Shown here: one piece after another, positions 1 through 9,280 of the stretch | Numbering within the stretch: the stretch's first letter is position 1 | Layout: every line of letters starts with the position of its first letter | Notes under the pieces: generated by a model | Told to the model about the DNA's origin: nothing | Database searches by the model: none | What the model saw: only the letters and a program-made list of their open reading frames with translations | Assembly: GCA_023376005.1 (NCBI GenBank) | Contig: CM042163.1 | Span: 5,994,367-6,058,366 of the forward strand | Reading direction: 5' to 3' | Length of the DNA: 64,000 bases | From: Doryteuthis pealeii | Lineage: Eukaryota; Mollusca; Cephalopoda; Myopsida; Loliginidae | Position numbers and translations under genes: made by a program

Positions 1-310
1 TGAATAGCACAGGGATCTGTGCAGTAAAGTAAGGAGCTGATGGTAGGTGTGGCGCTCCACCTCAGATGCTAAAACAATCTCCTTGGTCTAGCGCTATTTA
101 AAAGGGGATAGACTCCCTCGCTGATAGGCTGAAACCGACTTTAGGCCGCCCCATCGACTTTATTTACAATATGAAATGTCTTTTTCTACATACAAACACC
201 CACACACAATGACGACGAAAACCTACATTTGCAGATAGATTTATATTTTAGTTGTGATTGTTTTAAAGTTATTATAAATGAAATATAAAGTGAAATGATT
301 TATTTTCCAG
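1..310 (+). other. Intron end upstream of the first visible LRP4 exon
   Basis: There is no reading frame of note. Positions 1-170 are GC-richer than the rest and may be part of a repeat. The last 60 bases are AT-rich and end in a pyrimidine tract with TTTTCCAG directly before the exon at 311, a normal 3' splice site. Confidence 0.5.
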
Positions 311-459
311 GTTTTCCCAATGGTTTATCGATTGACTACGTTACAAAACATCTTTATTGGGTTGATGCACAATTAGATAAAATAGAAATGTCGGATTTGA
401 ATGGAAAAAATAGAATTGAAATCATAAAAGATGTCCCACATCCTTTTGGTCTATCTGTT
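311..459 (+). CDS. LRP4: LRP4 exon: YWTD propeller blades
   Basis: The exon follows TTTTCCAG and ends before GTAAGT at 460. It starts with two bases that complete a split codon and ends in phase 0. The peptide carries PNGLSIDY, then [13 protein letters not shown], then PHPFGLSV. These are the beta-strand and turn signatures of LDLR class B (YWTD) repeats, with YWVD in place of YWTD. The PNGL and HPFGL turns mark two neighbouring blades. Human LRP4 has the closely matching YWVDAHLDRIE at this point. Confidence 0.93.
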
Positions 460-613
460 GTAAGTATTCAGTTTTTAATTTTATTTAATTACCAAATATA
501 TTTTTAGTCATCTTATTACAACTTTTCTCTTTGATTATTTCATACTTACAAGCTGGCTTTAGCTTCAAATCTTACTTTCTGAATAACTCATTCTGACTCC
601 CTGTTTAACTGTA

Positions 614-688
<75 letters not shown>

Positions 689-908
689 AAGATAAAAATC
701 TAATGAGTCAGATAAACCTACTAAAAGTTTCGCTTAATGCTCTTCAGGGCTAAGATCTGACTTAGAGTCAGATCTTAGCCCTGAAGTGCATTAAGCAAAA
801 CTTTTAGTAGGTTTATCTGACTCATTAGATTTATCTTTATTATTTGCTCTACTCAGGTATTGAGCACTTTTTACTTATTAGCTTTAGTTTCCTGGCGGTT
901 TTGTATGA

Positions 909-950
<42 letters not shown>

Positions 951-2434
951 ATTGTTTTTTCTTTTGGCCAAAGTATTGTACCAATAGATTATTTTTGGTT
1001 GGTACGATTATCTTGGTCTTTTCTTTTTTCCCAAAATTTTTTTCTCCCCGGGTAATGTTTGGTTGTATATTTTTACAATCAAACTATTTGCTTTTTTTTT
1101 TCTCACCGCGAGGATTTACCAACAATTTTGGTATATTAAATATATATATATACACACACATATATATAGTCGTTGTGGAGTCTATGTATGCTTCTTTGTT
1201 GGTATATCTGGTGAGTCTAATTTTCAATGTACACACACACACACATATATATATATATATGTTGTATGTCAGAACCCAAACCTGTAGATATGTATGTGTA
1301 TATGTGTGTGTGTGTGTGTCTATAATAATTATTTGGGAATTTAGTGTGTATCAGAAACTGAGTTGGATGTTATGTACTAAGTTCTATTTTATTTCGTTCA
1401 ATATTTCAAGGAAATGATTCCTCTTTTACTAAGATTTTTTTAGACTAAGAAAAATCCTAACACAGGAGGAACATTTAACATGTATCAAAAATGTTATTTT
1501 TATTATAAGAAAAATAAATAATAATAATTTCAATGTAAAACTTTTTGTCAATTTTATTTCTTTTTTCTCCCAAAGTTTGGTGATTATATCTATTGGACTG
1601 ATTGGAATACAAAATCCATTCACCGAGCAAATAAAATGACAGGATTAAATAGAATTGTAATTCAAAACAACATGAAGGGAATAATGGCGATTAGTGTTGT
1701 GTCACCACTTAGACAAACAGGTAAGTTTATTACCTTTTTTTTTTTTTTGGTAATCTGAACATTAGCTACATAAATGAGAGTAACCTCCCTTGTTTGTTAC
1801 ACTTTGAGAAAGTCGTTTGTTTTGGTCGGCCATTTTTATTTCACAGTAAATCTACACTGAAAATAGGAATTTGTTTGAATCAATACAACTGCATGTTTTA
1901 ACATGAAAATATCATAAAATGTATTCTTAATTGTGCTTGTGCATTATTTGAAATGAACTTAATTGTTATTAAGAACACATTTTATGATATTTTCATGTTA
2001 AAATTGTATTGATTCGAACAAGTTCGTATTTTAAGTGTAGATTTATGGTGAAATGAAAATTGCCGACCAAAACAAATGGCTTCAAAGTGAAACATACAAG
2101 GGGAGGTTACTCTCATTTATGTAGCTAATTTTCAGAGTACCCTTTAATTATTTATTTTTTTAGGTGGTATTTCAGGTTATGTGAAAGTAAAATTATTGAT
2201 TTGATAAGTTTTGATTATAATCTTATTTTAGTTAATTGTTATCTTGTAAATATGAAAATGTCATTTAAAAAAAAACTTTTGTCCATTTCCAGATTATCTT
2301 CAACTTGTCTTATAAACAAGCAAATAATCTTACAAAGCTTTTTTGAACTTTTGTTGCCGACATCATTTTGATTTGATTTAAGTCTGAAATTTCACATTTA
2401 ATTTTTACTGAGAAAAGAATTTGTGTGGTTTTAA

Positions 2435-2465
<31 letters not shown>

Positions 2466-3566
2466 TAAAGGTCCCAATTTTTTTTTTGGGGGGGGTTAAA
2501 GGTCCCAATTTGATGTCACTGTATTTTTTTCTTTTTTTTTTTTTCCTTTTAGGTACCAACCAATGTGCTATACGTAATGGTGGTTGTACACATTTATGTC
2601 TGGCACGTCCGAACGGTTATAAATGCGCTTGTCCCACATATCCAGATTCTCGACCATGCCTTGTTGGTAAGTATCAAAATTTATTATTCACTACCAAAAT
2701 TGATTTAGTTAATTATTCAAATTGATGACTTGACAATTATCTTTGTTTACGTTTATTATTGCAAAGATTTTTTTTTTTTAAATATGGAAACTAAAATTTA
2801 AAATTTATAATATAAACTTTGTATAAGTCATTATTTTGTGATTTAAGAAAACATTTAATTGGACAATTTTTGCTGTGGAATTAAAATAACTTTTCTCTTT
2901 ATTTCCGCTCAGTGCCGCTCATTTCCGGTTCTGATGATGATGATTTATTTACAAAATCTGGTTCAACTCGAGGATCACATCAGCCGAAAAGGTAAAAATA
3001 ATTGATGTGCATTTAACATGAAAATTTCCTTTTTGACAAATTTGTTTTGAATTGAATTGAAATTGATTTCATGTAGAATTGAATTTTGTGATTAACATTT
3101 TCAATTTAGAAAAAAAAATAATGAAATAATTCACACCATATACTATGTAAACATTTATTTCTTGATATATAAACACACATTGCAGGATTTTAAGCCTATT
3201 AACAATATAGGCTGTTTTGAGGCGAATCTATCTCAACTAGAACTTAATAGACATTGTTAATACAATGCTAATTAAGATTAAATAATTATTATTTAATAAC
3301 CATTGAGAATATAATATAAATAACTAAGGATGTTGGTGGTGACACAGTTTTGGTAACAGAGACACACAATCTCCATTATAATAATAATATATATATATAT
3401 ATATATATATTTAAAAAAATGTTTTTTTTAAAGTTGGGCGTTATTACGAAGCATTAAAAATATATAAATGAATGAACTTGATATTATGGAGTATTGGATT
3501 CACTTATTTTTTTATTTATTATTATTTGTCATAAATTTTCAGGTTCGTTAGATACCCTTTATCAAA

Positions 3567-3616
<50 letters not shown>

Positions 3617-3711
3617 CACACACAGTTTACTCATTATTTATTTTTTGTTTTGTAGGTTTAATTACATTTGAATTATATTTTTTATTATTATCCTGTATTG
3701 ATTTTTGTATT

Positions 3712-3761
<50 letters not shown>

Positions 3762-6700
3762 TAAACAAAATATTTTTTTCAGTTTTAGCTTCCAGTGAAT
3801 CTATTAAATTGCTAAAAAGATATTGTTAATTTACACAAATGTTTAATTCAGTTTTCAGTTTTGATTGACATTTTTTATTGAGAAAGGTCAAATTTAAGTT
3901 GCATATAACAAACTATTTTTGCATCCAGATTAAAATGTGTTAAAATGGGCAGCTCAATGTAACGAGGGGGGGGGAAGAATATTACACTGGCAGTGCAATT
4001 AATATCTGTCGCCTCAAACATACAGTGAGTTTGTGCCAAGATGAACTGCAAGGGATCCAGTTGTGTTTGTTTTTATAGAGAGCTTCATCCAATTGTTGGT
4101 GGCTGTGATGGGTTCATTGTATATGACAGATGGAGAATTAGCATCTATTTTACAGAACGCTTGAGTCACCCATATGTTAAATAACACAGTTCTGATGGTG
4201 CCAGACTGTCACACATGCATGTAAATATTATAACCACAATTACATAATTATTTTGAACCTATCCTTGGAGTTATTACTTATAAATTTTATATCTGATAAG
4301 TTTAAAGTTTTGTAGTTTTTTGGGGTTTTTTCAGCTTTTTTGTGTACAATATTTTAATCCTACTATTGGTGTTAGTCTTAGAATGAAATGCTATACTAGC
4401 AGCAACAACTAAATGAATTAAAACTTAGTCATTGTTTTGTTCTTAAATAAATTGTTAGAATTGAACTAACAATATAAAGTCCTTCCTGTGTATAGAGTCA
4501 AGTTTGAGAGACTTACTGGTTTATGGAGATGATATCTGGTATCTTCTGATTTAGTGGTTTCTTGGGGAGAATTTCTGATCAATCTGCACCCTGGAACTGG
4601 TCCGGAATCTATCTGATGATTTTTGGTATTTGCGCCAAAACTTCTGGGAACATCATGTGATTGCTAAATCCAATCACAGAAAGACTCTCCCTCGCCTCAC
4701 ACACAAGAATAAATGCATTTTACTGACCCAAAACTACAAATGAATCTTTGTCAATTTTATTGTCTTATCTATAAAATCATTATGAATGTCTTGTGTACAT
4801 CCTGAGATTTTGACTCTCTAGCTTAATAGTTAAACTCTGGCATTTATAAGTTTGTATTCACTTCTCTCAAAGAATTGTAATCTTCAAATTGTAATGTCAG
4901 GTGACAAAGTCATTATTTCTTGGAGTAGAGGTGTTAGAATTTTAAATATTGTGCTAAACTAATAAAACTAGATTGCTAGAGAGATTTATTATTCATAATA
5001 CATGAATACCTTGGTGTATGTGAATTGAAATACAAAGACAAATGGAAATTGAAATACAAAAAATGCCATCAGTTTTAAGAAAATATTGGTAAAAAAAATA
5101 ATTCCATTGAAAGCTATAAGTAGTCCAATGGCCACATGTTTTGAATCCCTCGTTTAAAACCCATTTAAGAAGAAAATAATCTTGGAATTTTATGATCTTA
5201 AACAATTAGAAGAGATTAATTATTTTAGTAGTGGTGACTGATGCATTGTAAAATTGGTTGTCATTTTTTTTTAATGGATGTTTTATTTTTATTTTATTTA
5301 AAAATTAATCCTTTTCTTGCAATAAAACAAAACTATTCTTTTTATAAAAGTAATTGGTAATTTGCTTGAAATTCTTTATTCTTTTTATGTTTTTAGATGC
5401 AACAAAAGTCAAATTAAAGCTGGCTTATGTCAACCAAAAGATAGCAGTGTTGCAGGTAAAATTTACTTTCAAACTTTTTATATAAATCGGATTTAACTGA
5501 ATACAATGTTTAATTAAAATTAATTCTGTGATATTAAGAAATTATTGACTAATTGAATTTCAAACTGTTTCTAATGCAAAGAATATTCAATAATCTTTGT
5601 CCTAAATTTGTTAATATACAGAATTCATTTAATTTTTATCATTGGTTTTTGTGTCTTTTACTTTGATCACAGCTGAAGAAATCTAGTAAATGTTTGCTGT
5701 AGAGTAATTGGTTTCAGTATTGTAATCAAAACATTTTATAATCAACATGAAAAAATTCTTTATATTTTTGTTATATTGTAAAAAATAAAAGAATTATCTA
5801 CAAAACACAGATTATTGGTTTGCTTTCTTTTTAATGAATAAATCAGATTTATTTCTTTAAATTGAAAAATCCAACATTTTTAGATGTAAATATAATGATT
5901 AGATTTAGCAGTCAAACTTATAGAAATAATAATAATAATATTGATTGCTATTAATGATAATTTTTATTATTTTTATTCCTTTATTTTTTAAAGAATCAAG
6001 TCATTTCCCGACCTTTGTCATTCCTGGTGTCCTCTTATCTGCTGTCATTATGGGATTTATTTTTATTCTTGTTTTGTGGAAAAGGTAAGTGAAATCTTCT
6101 CTCACCTTAATTAATTGTGTGTGTGTGCATGATGCTGAAAATGTGTCCTACTAGAAGTTTTAAAAAATAGATTTCTTAGGATACAAAGTCACTAGAATTC
6201 AAGTTGAAATGGAGTTGGCAGAAAATTACACAACATAACACTGATTCTATAAAACAAAATTTTTATATTATTTGGATTATTCAGACTATATTCAGGTATA
6301 TTTTGTCAGACTTGGGAACCTTCTTGTCATAATCAGGAGCCTTCACAGAACTTTGAACCTAACCCTTTATTCAATCAACGGGTGTATTCTGTTCTCATTC
6401 CGCTACCCATAACTGGGTACAAGTGTTAAGCTATATTAATTATTATTCTATGTAACTGTCGCCCTTGACCAGGATTGAACCAGCAGTCTAGAGATAACTG
6501 TCACTTAGAACTATTAACCCAATATCTATATCCACCATGCCAGGTGTCCAATTCAGAGAAATAAAATTTGTATATATTTAACTTTTTAGAAGAACCAAAT
6601 AAGAGCAGGTAAGATTCTGATTTAGTTTTCATTCAAGCAGATTTTTATAACACTTACCGAGCTTCATCTTTATTATCAATTGCTTTTGAGTTGGAAAATA

Positions 6701-7086
6701 AAATCTTTTGTATCAGTAATCTTAATGTCAAGATCAGATTTTCTTTAAATTGTAAAAAAAAAAAAAAAAAAAAAGAAATTTTATAATTTGCTTGAAGCAT
6801 TGTGTTTATATTGGTTTGGTGGTTGGTTTTGAAGGCTATCCCACAATGCAAGTGTAAAGAAAAATGATGTAACTATGGTGTTGTTTGTTAACCTGTGATT
6901 TATTCTTAATATTTCGGGATAAAGATTCCTTCGTCAGAAGATTTCTGAAAGCTAAGTTCTGGAGCTGTTACCTTGTTGCTCGGATTTGTCCATTTTTTGT
7001 ATGCTTGGGGATATCTTCCTCCAAATTCTGTCTGTCTGTCTGTCTGTTCAACAATGTTTAGTATCATTTCATATTTGGCCTATTAT

Positions 7087-7129
<43 letters not shown>

Positions 7130-8028
7130 AAATACAAATTTAGGGATGGGGGGGGTATTGAGTCAAATTTTTGACTGCATGTTAGTTCTGATTGATATTA
7201 TGAAATAAGATGTATATATATATATATTTTTTATTTTTATTTAAAGACAACGGCGCCGATCCACCCCAGAATTCATTACACTAACATTTACAAATCCTTC
7301 CTATCAAAGAACAAGCACAGAAACCATTGATACTGAACGGCAATCACATGGCAGCAGTTCATGGCGATTGTTTCGGTTTGATCGAGCAGAGGTAAGTTAT
7401 TCAAATAAATTAATTAAATGTCAAGTAAAACTTATAAATGGTAAAACTCATTTCAAAATGGATATTTGCAATTAAAACTTCAATACAATTTGCATTTCAT
7501 AACTAAAACAAATGTTTTTTTTGTGGTTAAAAAGATAATTAACATAATTTAATAAAGGAAATGTTAATACAAGGGTATTCAATAAATAAGGTGAATTTTA
7601 CTTGAGGAGTTGATAATAAGAAGCACAGTGTACAGTTGCATCTTTTTCAAGCAAATCAATTGTAATGGATCTTTATATGCCATAGATGACTGTCAGCATG
7701 ACCTTCTTTACTGAATGCTGCACCCAGAACTTTTTATTTACCGGAGAATCATTGGACTGTTTTTTTTTTGACACAGGCCTATAATGGCAAACCCAGGTTT
7801 AGCCCATTTATAAGCCGTTTTTTTTTTTTGTTTTTTTTTCTTACACACTAAAACATGCTTCTTTGTACACATCCCAGATAAATTTCACATGGTTTGCACT
7901 TCTCAGCCACCAAACATTTGATGGCAGACCTCTGTTAGATTTGCTGCCATTTTGAATAGTCTGAAAATTATTTCTGCAACATTAAAATCATTTTTGCTAT
8001 AAACTAATTCCAAACAATGAAAAAAATG

Positions 8029-8060
<32 letters not shown>

Positions 8061-8439
8061 ATTTTACTTTTTTTCAAAATAATTTCCTTTATTTATTAAA
8101 TGACCCTTGTATTTTAGACCAGATATTATTCACTGAACTAAAGATGAAAAGAGTGAAAAAAAAAAATTACTTTGATATCATTTTTTGGTTGTTTATTTCT
8201 CATTCCATTTAAACTAAATAATTGTTTTCATTAAATTTTAGGAGCAGCTTCTGATGTTGCCACAAACTGATGAGAAACTAAATAATTTGGACCAAGTTCA
8301 GTGTGATCGATCAGATATTCCTGAAAACAGTGCTCATGCGGCTTTAAAATCGGAAAAACAATGTCGGAAAGTTCTGCTGACACTACCAAAGAAAATCACA
8401 AACACGACAAAATCAAATCTCGATTTCAATTCATCATGA
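311..8439 (+). CDS. LRP4: LRP4-like receptor gene, last eight coding exons (5' part lies outside the window)
   Basis: Exons 311-459, 1576-1720, 2553-2666, 2913-2991, 5397-5455, 5994-6084, 7247-7391 and 8242-8439 all have AG acceptors. The first seven have GT donors. They join in a continuous frame of about 326 residues. The order is the end of a YWTD beta-propeller, an EGF module, a linker, one transmembrane helix and an NPxY tail, which is the C-terminal layout of LDL-receptor family members. LRP4 is chosen over LRP5/6 because short blocks match what I know of vertebrate LRP4: a VVSPxRQTG segment before the EGF module, NGGCTHLC followed by CACP and PDSxPC, a Cys-xx-Leu-Cys segment in the linker, and TNPSY-RTST in the tail. 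In vertebrates LRP4 is the agrin co-receptor acting with MuSK and a modulator of Wnt signalling. The same role here is inference. The ligand-binding repeats and earlier propellers lie upstream of the window. Confidence 0.9.
617..682. repeat. CT then TA microsatellite
   Basis: A run of CT dinucleotides is followed directly by about 18 TA units within the LRP4 intron. It abuts the hairpin element at 689. Confidence 0.9.
689..840. repeat. Intronic hairpin element with ~70-bp arms
   Basis: The two halves are near-perfect reverse complements. The left arm runs from AATCTAATGAGTCAG (about 697) through GGCTAAGATCTGAC. A spacer of only about 4 bases follows, then the right arm returns from GTCAGATCTTAGCC to CTGACTCATTAGATT. 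There are no terminal protein motifs. It could be a small non-autonomous fold-back transposon. As RNA it would form a long stem inside the LRP4 intron. Confidence 0.85.
915..1320. repeat. Cluster of TA, CA and TG microsatellites
   Basis: TA runs lie at about 917-944, 1139-1168 and 1240-1260. CA runs lie near 1152 and 1230, and a TG run near 1300. A long open frame across this stretch (860-1417) is made of Tyr/Ile repeats from the TA runs and is not coding. Confidence 0.85.
1576..1720 (+). CDS. LRP4: LRP4 exon: last YWTD blade
   Basis: The exon follows CTCCCAAAG and ends before GTAAGT. It begins in phase 0 and leaves one base for the next codon. It encodes [20 protein letters not shown], the canonical YWTD motif and the strand after it, and ends in VVSPLRQT, which leads into the EGF module. 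The YWTDWxTKSIxR pattern is typical of LRP4, LRP5 and LRP6. Confidence 0.95.
1750..2141. repeat. Inverted-repeat MITE-like element, copy 1
   Basis: The ends are inverted copies of TCTGAACATTAGCTACATAA followed by ATGAGAGTAACCTCCC. The arms continue through GGTCGGCCATTTTTATTTCA and a central stem built around TTTTAACATGAAAATATCAT. Related copies lie at 12334-12584 and 13744-14005. It has no coding capacity. The terminal inverted repeats and several copies fit a non-autonomous DNA transposon. The superfamily is unknown and no target duplication is clear. Confidence 0.8.
2447..2512. repeat. Short direct duplication with poly-T/poly-G
   Basis: The unit T(n)G(n)TTAAAGGTCCCAATTT occurs twice in a row just upstream of the EGF exon acceptor. 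It looks like a slippage duplication and adds little to the intron. Confidence 0.7.
2553..2666 (+). CDS. LRP4: LRP4 exon: EGF-like module
   Basis: The acceptor is TTTTCCTTTTAG and the donor GTAAGT at 2667. Phase 1 at both ends is typical of EGF-encoding exons. The peptide has six cysteines in the order [16 protein letters not shown] and PDSRPC, the spacing of the EGF module that closes the last propeller in LRP-type receptors. The [11 protein letters not shown] block matches vertebrate LRP4 closely. Confidence 0.95.
2913..2991 (+). CDS. LRP4: LRP4 exon: extracellular juxtamembrane linker
   Basis: A 79-base exon between CCGCTCAG and GTAAAA. It reads in frame as a low-complexity, Ser/Asp-rich linker that contains four aspartates in a row (SGSDDDD). 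Linkers between the last EGF module and the membrane are poorly conserved in this family and often carry O-linked sugars, so support comes from phase and splice sites rather than homology. Confidence 0.8.
3352..3760. repeat. TA microsatellites plus a repeat-end fragment
   Basis: Three long TA runs lie at about 3388-3411, 3570-3612 and 3715-3756. The bases at 3357-3385 (ACACACAATCTCCATTATAA) match, in inverse, the start of the repeat at 15300, so this may be a broken terminus of that family. Confidence 0.7.
3761..5396 (+). other. LRP4 intron, no feature recognised
   Basis: AT-rich intron sequence with short moderately GC-rich stretches (about 3950-4240 and 4490-4740). I see no splice-flanked exon, RNA gene or repeat partner in the window. 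It ends with the acceptor TATGTTTTTAG at 5396. Confidence 0.5.
5397..5455 (+). CDS. LRP4: LRP4 exon: cysteine pair of the linker
   Basis: A 59-base exon whose first base completes an arginine codon. It encodes [20 protein letters not shown]. Vertebrate LRP4 has a matching RC-x8-GLC segment just before the membrane, one of the best signs that this gene is LRP4 and not LRP5/6. The two cysteines probably form a disulphide outside the membrane. Donor GTAAA at 5456. Confidence 0.9.
5994..6084 (+). CDS. LRP4: LRP4 exon: transmembrane helix
   Basis: The acceptor is TTTTTTAAAG and the donor GTAAGT. After a short polar start the peptide has about 22 hydrophobic residues, from [15 protein letters not shown] on through ILVLW. 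It then turns basic with KR, which continues as RQRRR in the next exon. That is a type I single-pass helix with a stop-transfer cluster on the cytoplasmic side. Confidence 0.93.
6268..6556 (-). repeat. tRNA-headed SINE-like repeat, copy 1
   Basis: Read on the minus strand, the head (6556-6462) has an A-box-like GGCATGGTGGATA and a clear B box GGTTCAATCC about 55 bases on, the internal RNA polymerase III promoter of a tRNA. The body (6461-6268) shares GGAATGAGAACAG, a stretch around AATAAAGGGTTAGGTTCAAAG and GACAAGAAGGTTCCC with copies at 32876-33255 and 37262-37515. This copy lacks the conserved small hairpin seen in the others. Confidence 0.8.
6557..7246 (+). other. LRP4 intron with poly-A and poly-T runs
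   Basis: Nothing coding is seen. Poly-A (6756-6774) and poly-T (7089-7122) runs, a short CTGT run near 7028 and a TA run at 7212-7227 precede the acceptor TTATTTAAAG. Confidence 0.5.
7247..7391 (+). CDS. LRP4: LRP4 exon: cytoplasmic tail with NPxY motif
   Basis: The exon starts with the base that completes an arginine codon and gives a basic RQRRR cluster, then [17 protein letters not shown]. The FxNPxY motif is the classic LDL-receptor internalisation and PTB-domain docking signal. Vertebrate LRP4 has the matching LTYSNPSYRTSTQE. The exon ends in phase 0 at GAG before GTAAGT. Confidence 0.95.
7392..8241 (+). other. Last LRP4 intron
   Basis: AT-rich, with poly-T (7760, 7818) and poly-A (8028-8058) runs. 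No second-copy repeat was found. It ends with TTAAATTTTAG before the terminal exon. Confidence 0.5.
8242..8439 (+). CDS. LRP4: LRP4 terminal coding exon
   Basis: Phase 0 after the acceptor at 8241. It encodes 65 residues beginning [12 protein letters not shown] and ends at TGA (8437-8439). The segment is polar, Ser/Lys-rich and not recognisable beyond its position. The tail is about 115 residues in all, shorter than I recall for vertebrate LRP4, and ends in FNSS rather than a PDZ-binding motif such as ESQV. The MLPQ methionine could look like a start, but the in-phase acceptor upstream shows it is internal. Confidence 0.85.
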   Translation, partial: EQLLMLPQTDEKLNNLDQVQCDRSDIPENSAHAALKSEKQCRKVLLTLPKKITNTTKSNLDFNSS

Positions 8440-9104
8440 TGCCAAATTCCATGCGCATGCTGCATCAATATTTGACGGACAATATTTAAGTGTGTGTAGC
8501 ATCAGTGATATTTGATTACACTCTCTAATAGAGTTGTGTTAAAACTTAAAATGAACTTTGAAAAAAAAAAAAAAAAAAAAAAAAAATGAAATCTCATTTT
8601 AAGATCCCTCACCTCACCCCCCACTCCACCCACCTTTGTCATTTTTGAATATCAATTTTTAATGTTTTAAACAATTTCCCCCTTGGTATAATTTTTTTTT
8701 TTTTTTTTCCATTTGTACATAAAATCATGTAAAATTTCTGGCCTTAAGCCATTTAAGGAATTGTATTATTACAACTGCCAGTTTTCAAATTGAACATTTT
8801 AAAACATTTTTAAATCTAAATTTGTATACATTTAATTTTATTTTGTTTCATTACCACCCTCACTTTTCACTAGCATGCCAAACTATATCACTTATGACAC
8901 TGAAAATGTCTTCTCAATAGTTACCTTGTTTTCATGTGTAAAAAAAAAAAAAAATAGATTTTCTGTCATTTTTAATTGTTTATGGTAAATTTTCAAAAGA
9001 AAAAAAAAATTATGCTGCTGAAATATTTTTACAGTTATTTCCATTTTTTCCCCCCTCATTTTTTTTTTTTTTTTAAACATTGATTCCATGTATATTAGTA
9101 TTTC

Positions 9105-9140
<36 letters not shown>

Positions 9141-9280
9141 CAGAGAAAAATTCATTTACATTAAAAAAAATTTGAATTCTGATTTTAGATTTTGTACATA
9201 ATCCTTTCAGTTAACAAGTCAGCATGTTTTATTGCATAGTTTTATTTTATTCAAAAATAAATGTATAAATCTGAAAAAAG
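8440..9280 (+). other. LRP4: LRP4 3' UTR, probable extent
   Basis: AT-rich, with several A and T homopolymers (8561-8586, 8693-8708, 8940-8954, 9058-9074, 9108-9135). No splice signals stand out. It is bounded by the poly-A signal at 9256. The true cleavage site is not visible from sequence alone. Confidence 0.5.
9256..9261 (+). terminator. Canonical AATAAA poly-A signal
   Basis: AATAAA follows a T-rich stretch and lies about 820 bases after the LRP4 stop codon. It is the first canonical hexamer after the stop that I noticed outside the A-runs. Confidence 0.5.

Noticed and set aside
860..1417. 185-codon open frame in the first LRP4 intron
   Set aside because: It is built from TA, CA and TG microsatellites and yields Tyr/Ile/His/Val runs. 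It lies between well-supported LRP4 exons.
6462..6556. A functional tRNA gene
   Set aside because: A- and B-box-like sequences are present, but the acceptor stem does not pair and a conserved non-tRNA body follows. It is a SINE-type repeat.
8254..8439. A separate 61-residue gene starting at ATG 8254
   Set aside because: The frame continues upstream to a good acceptor at 8241 and joins in phase with the LRP4 NPxY exon.
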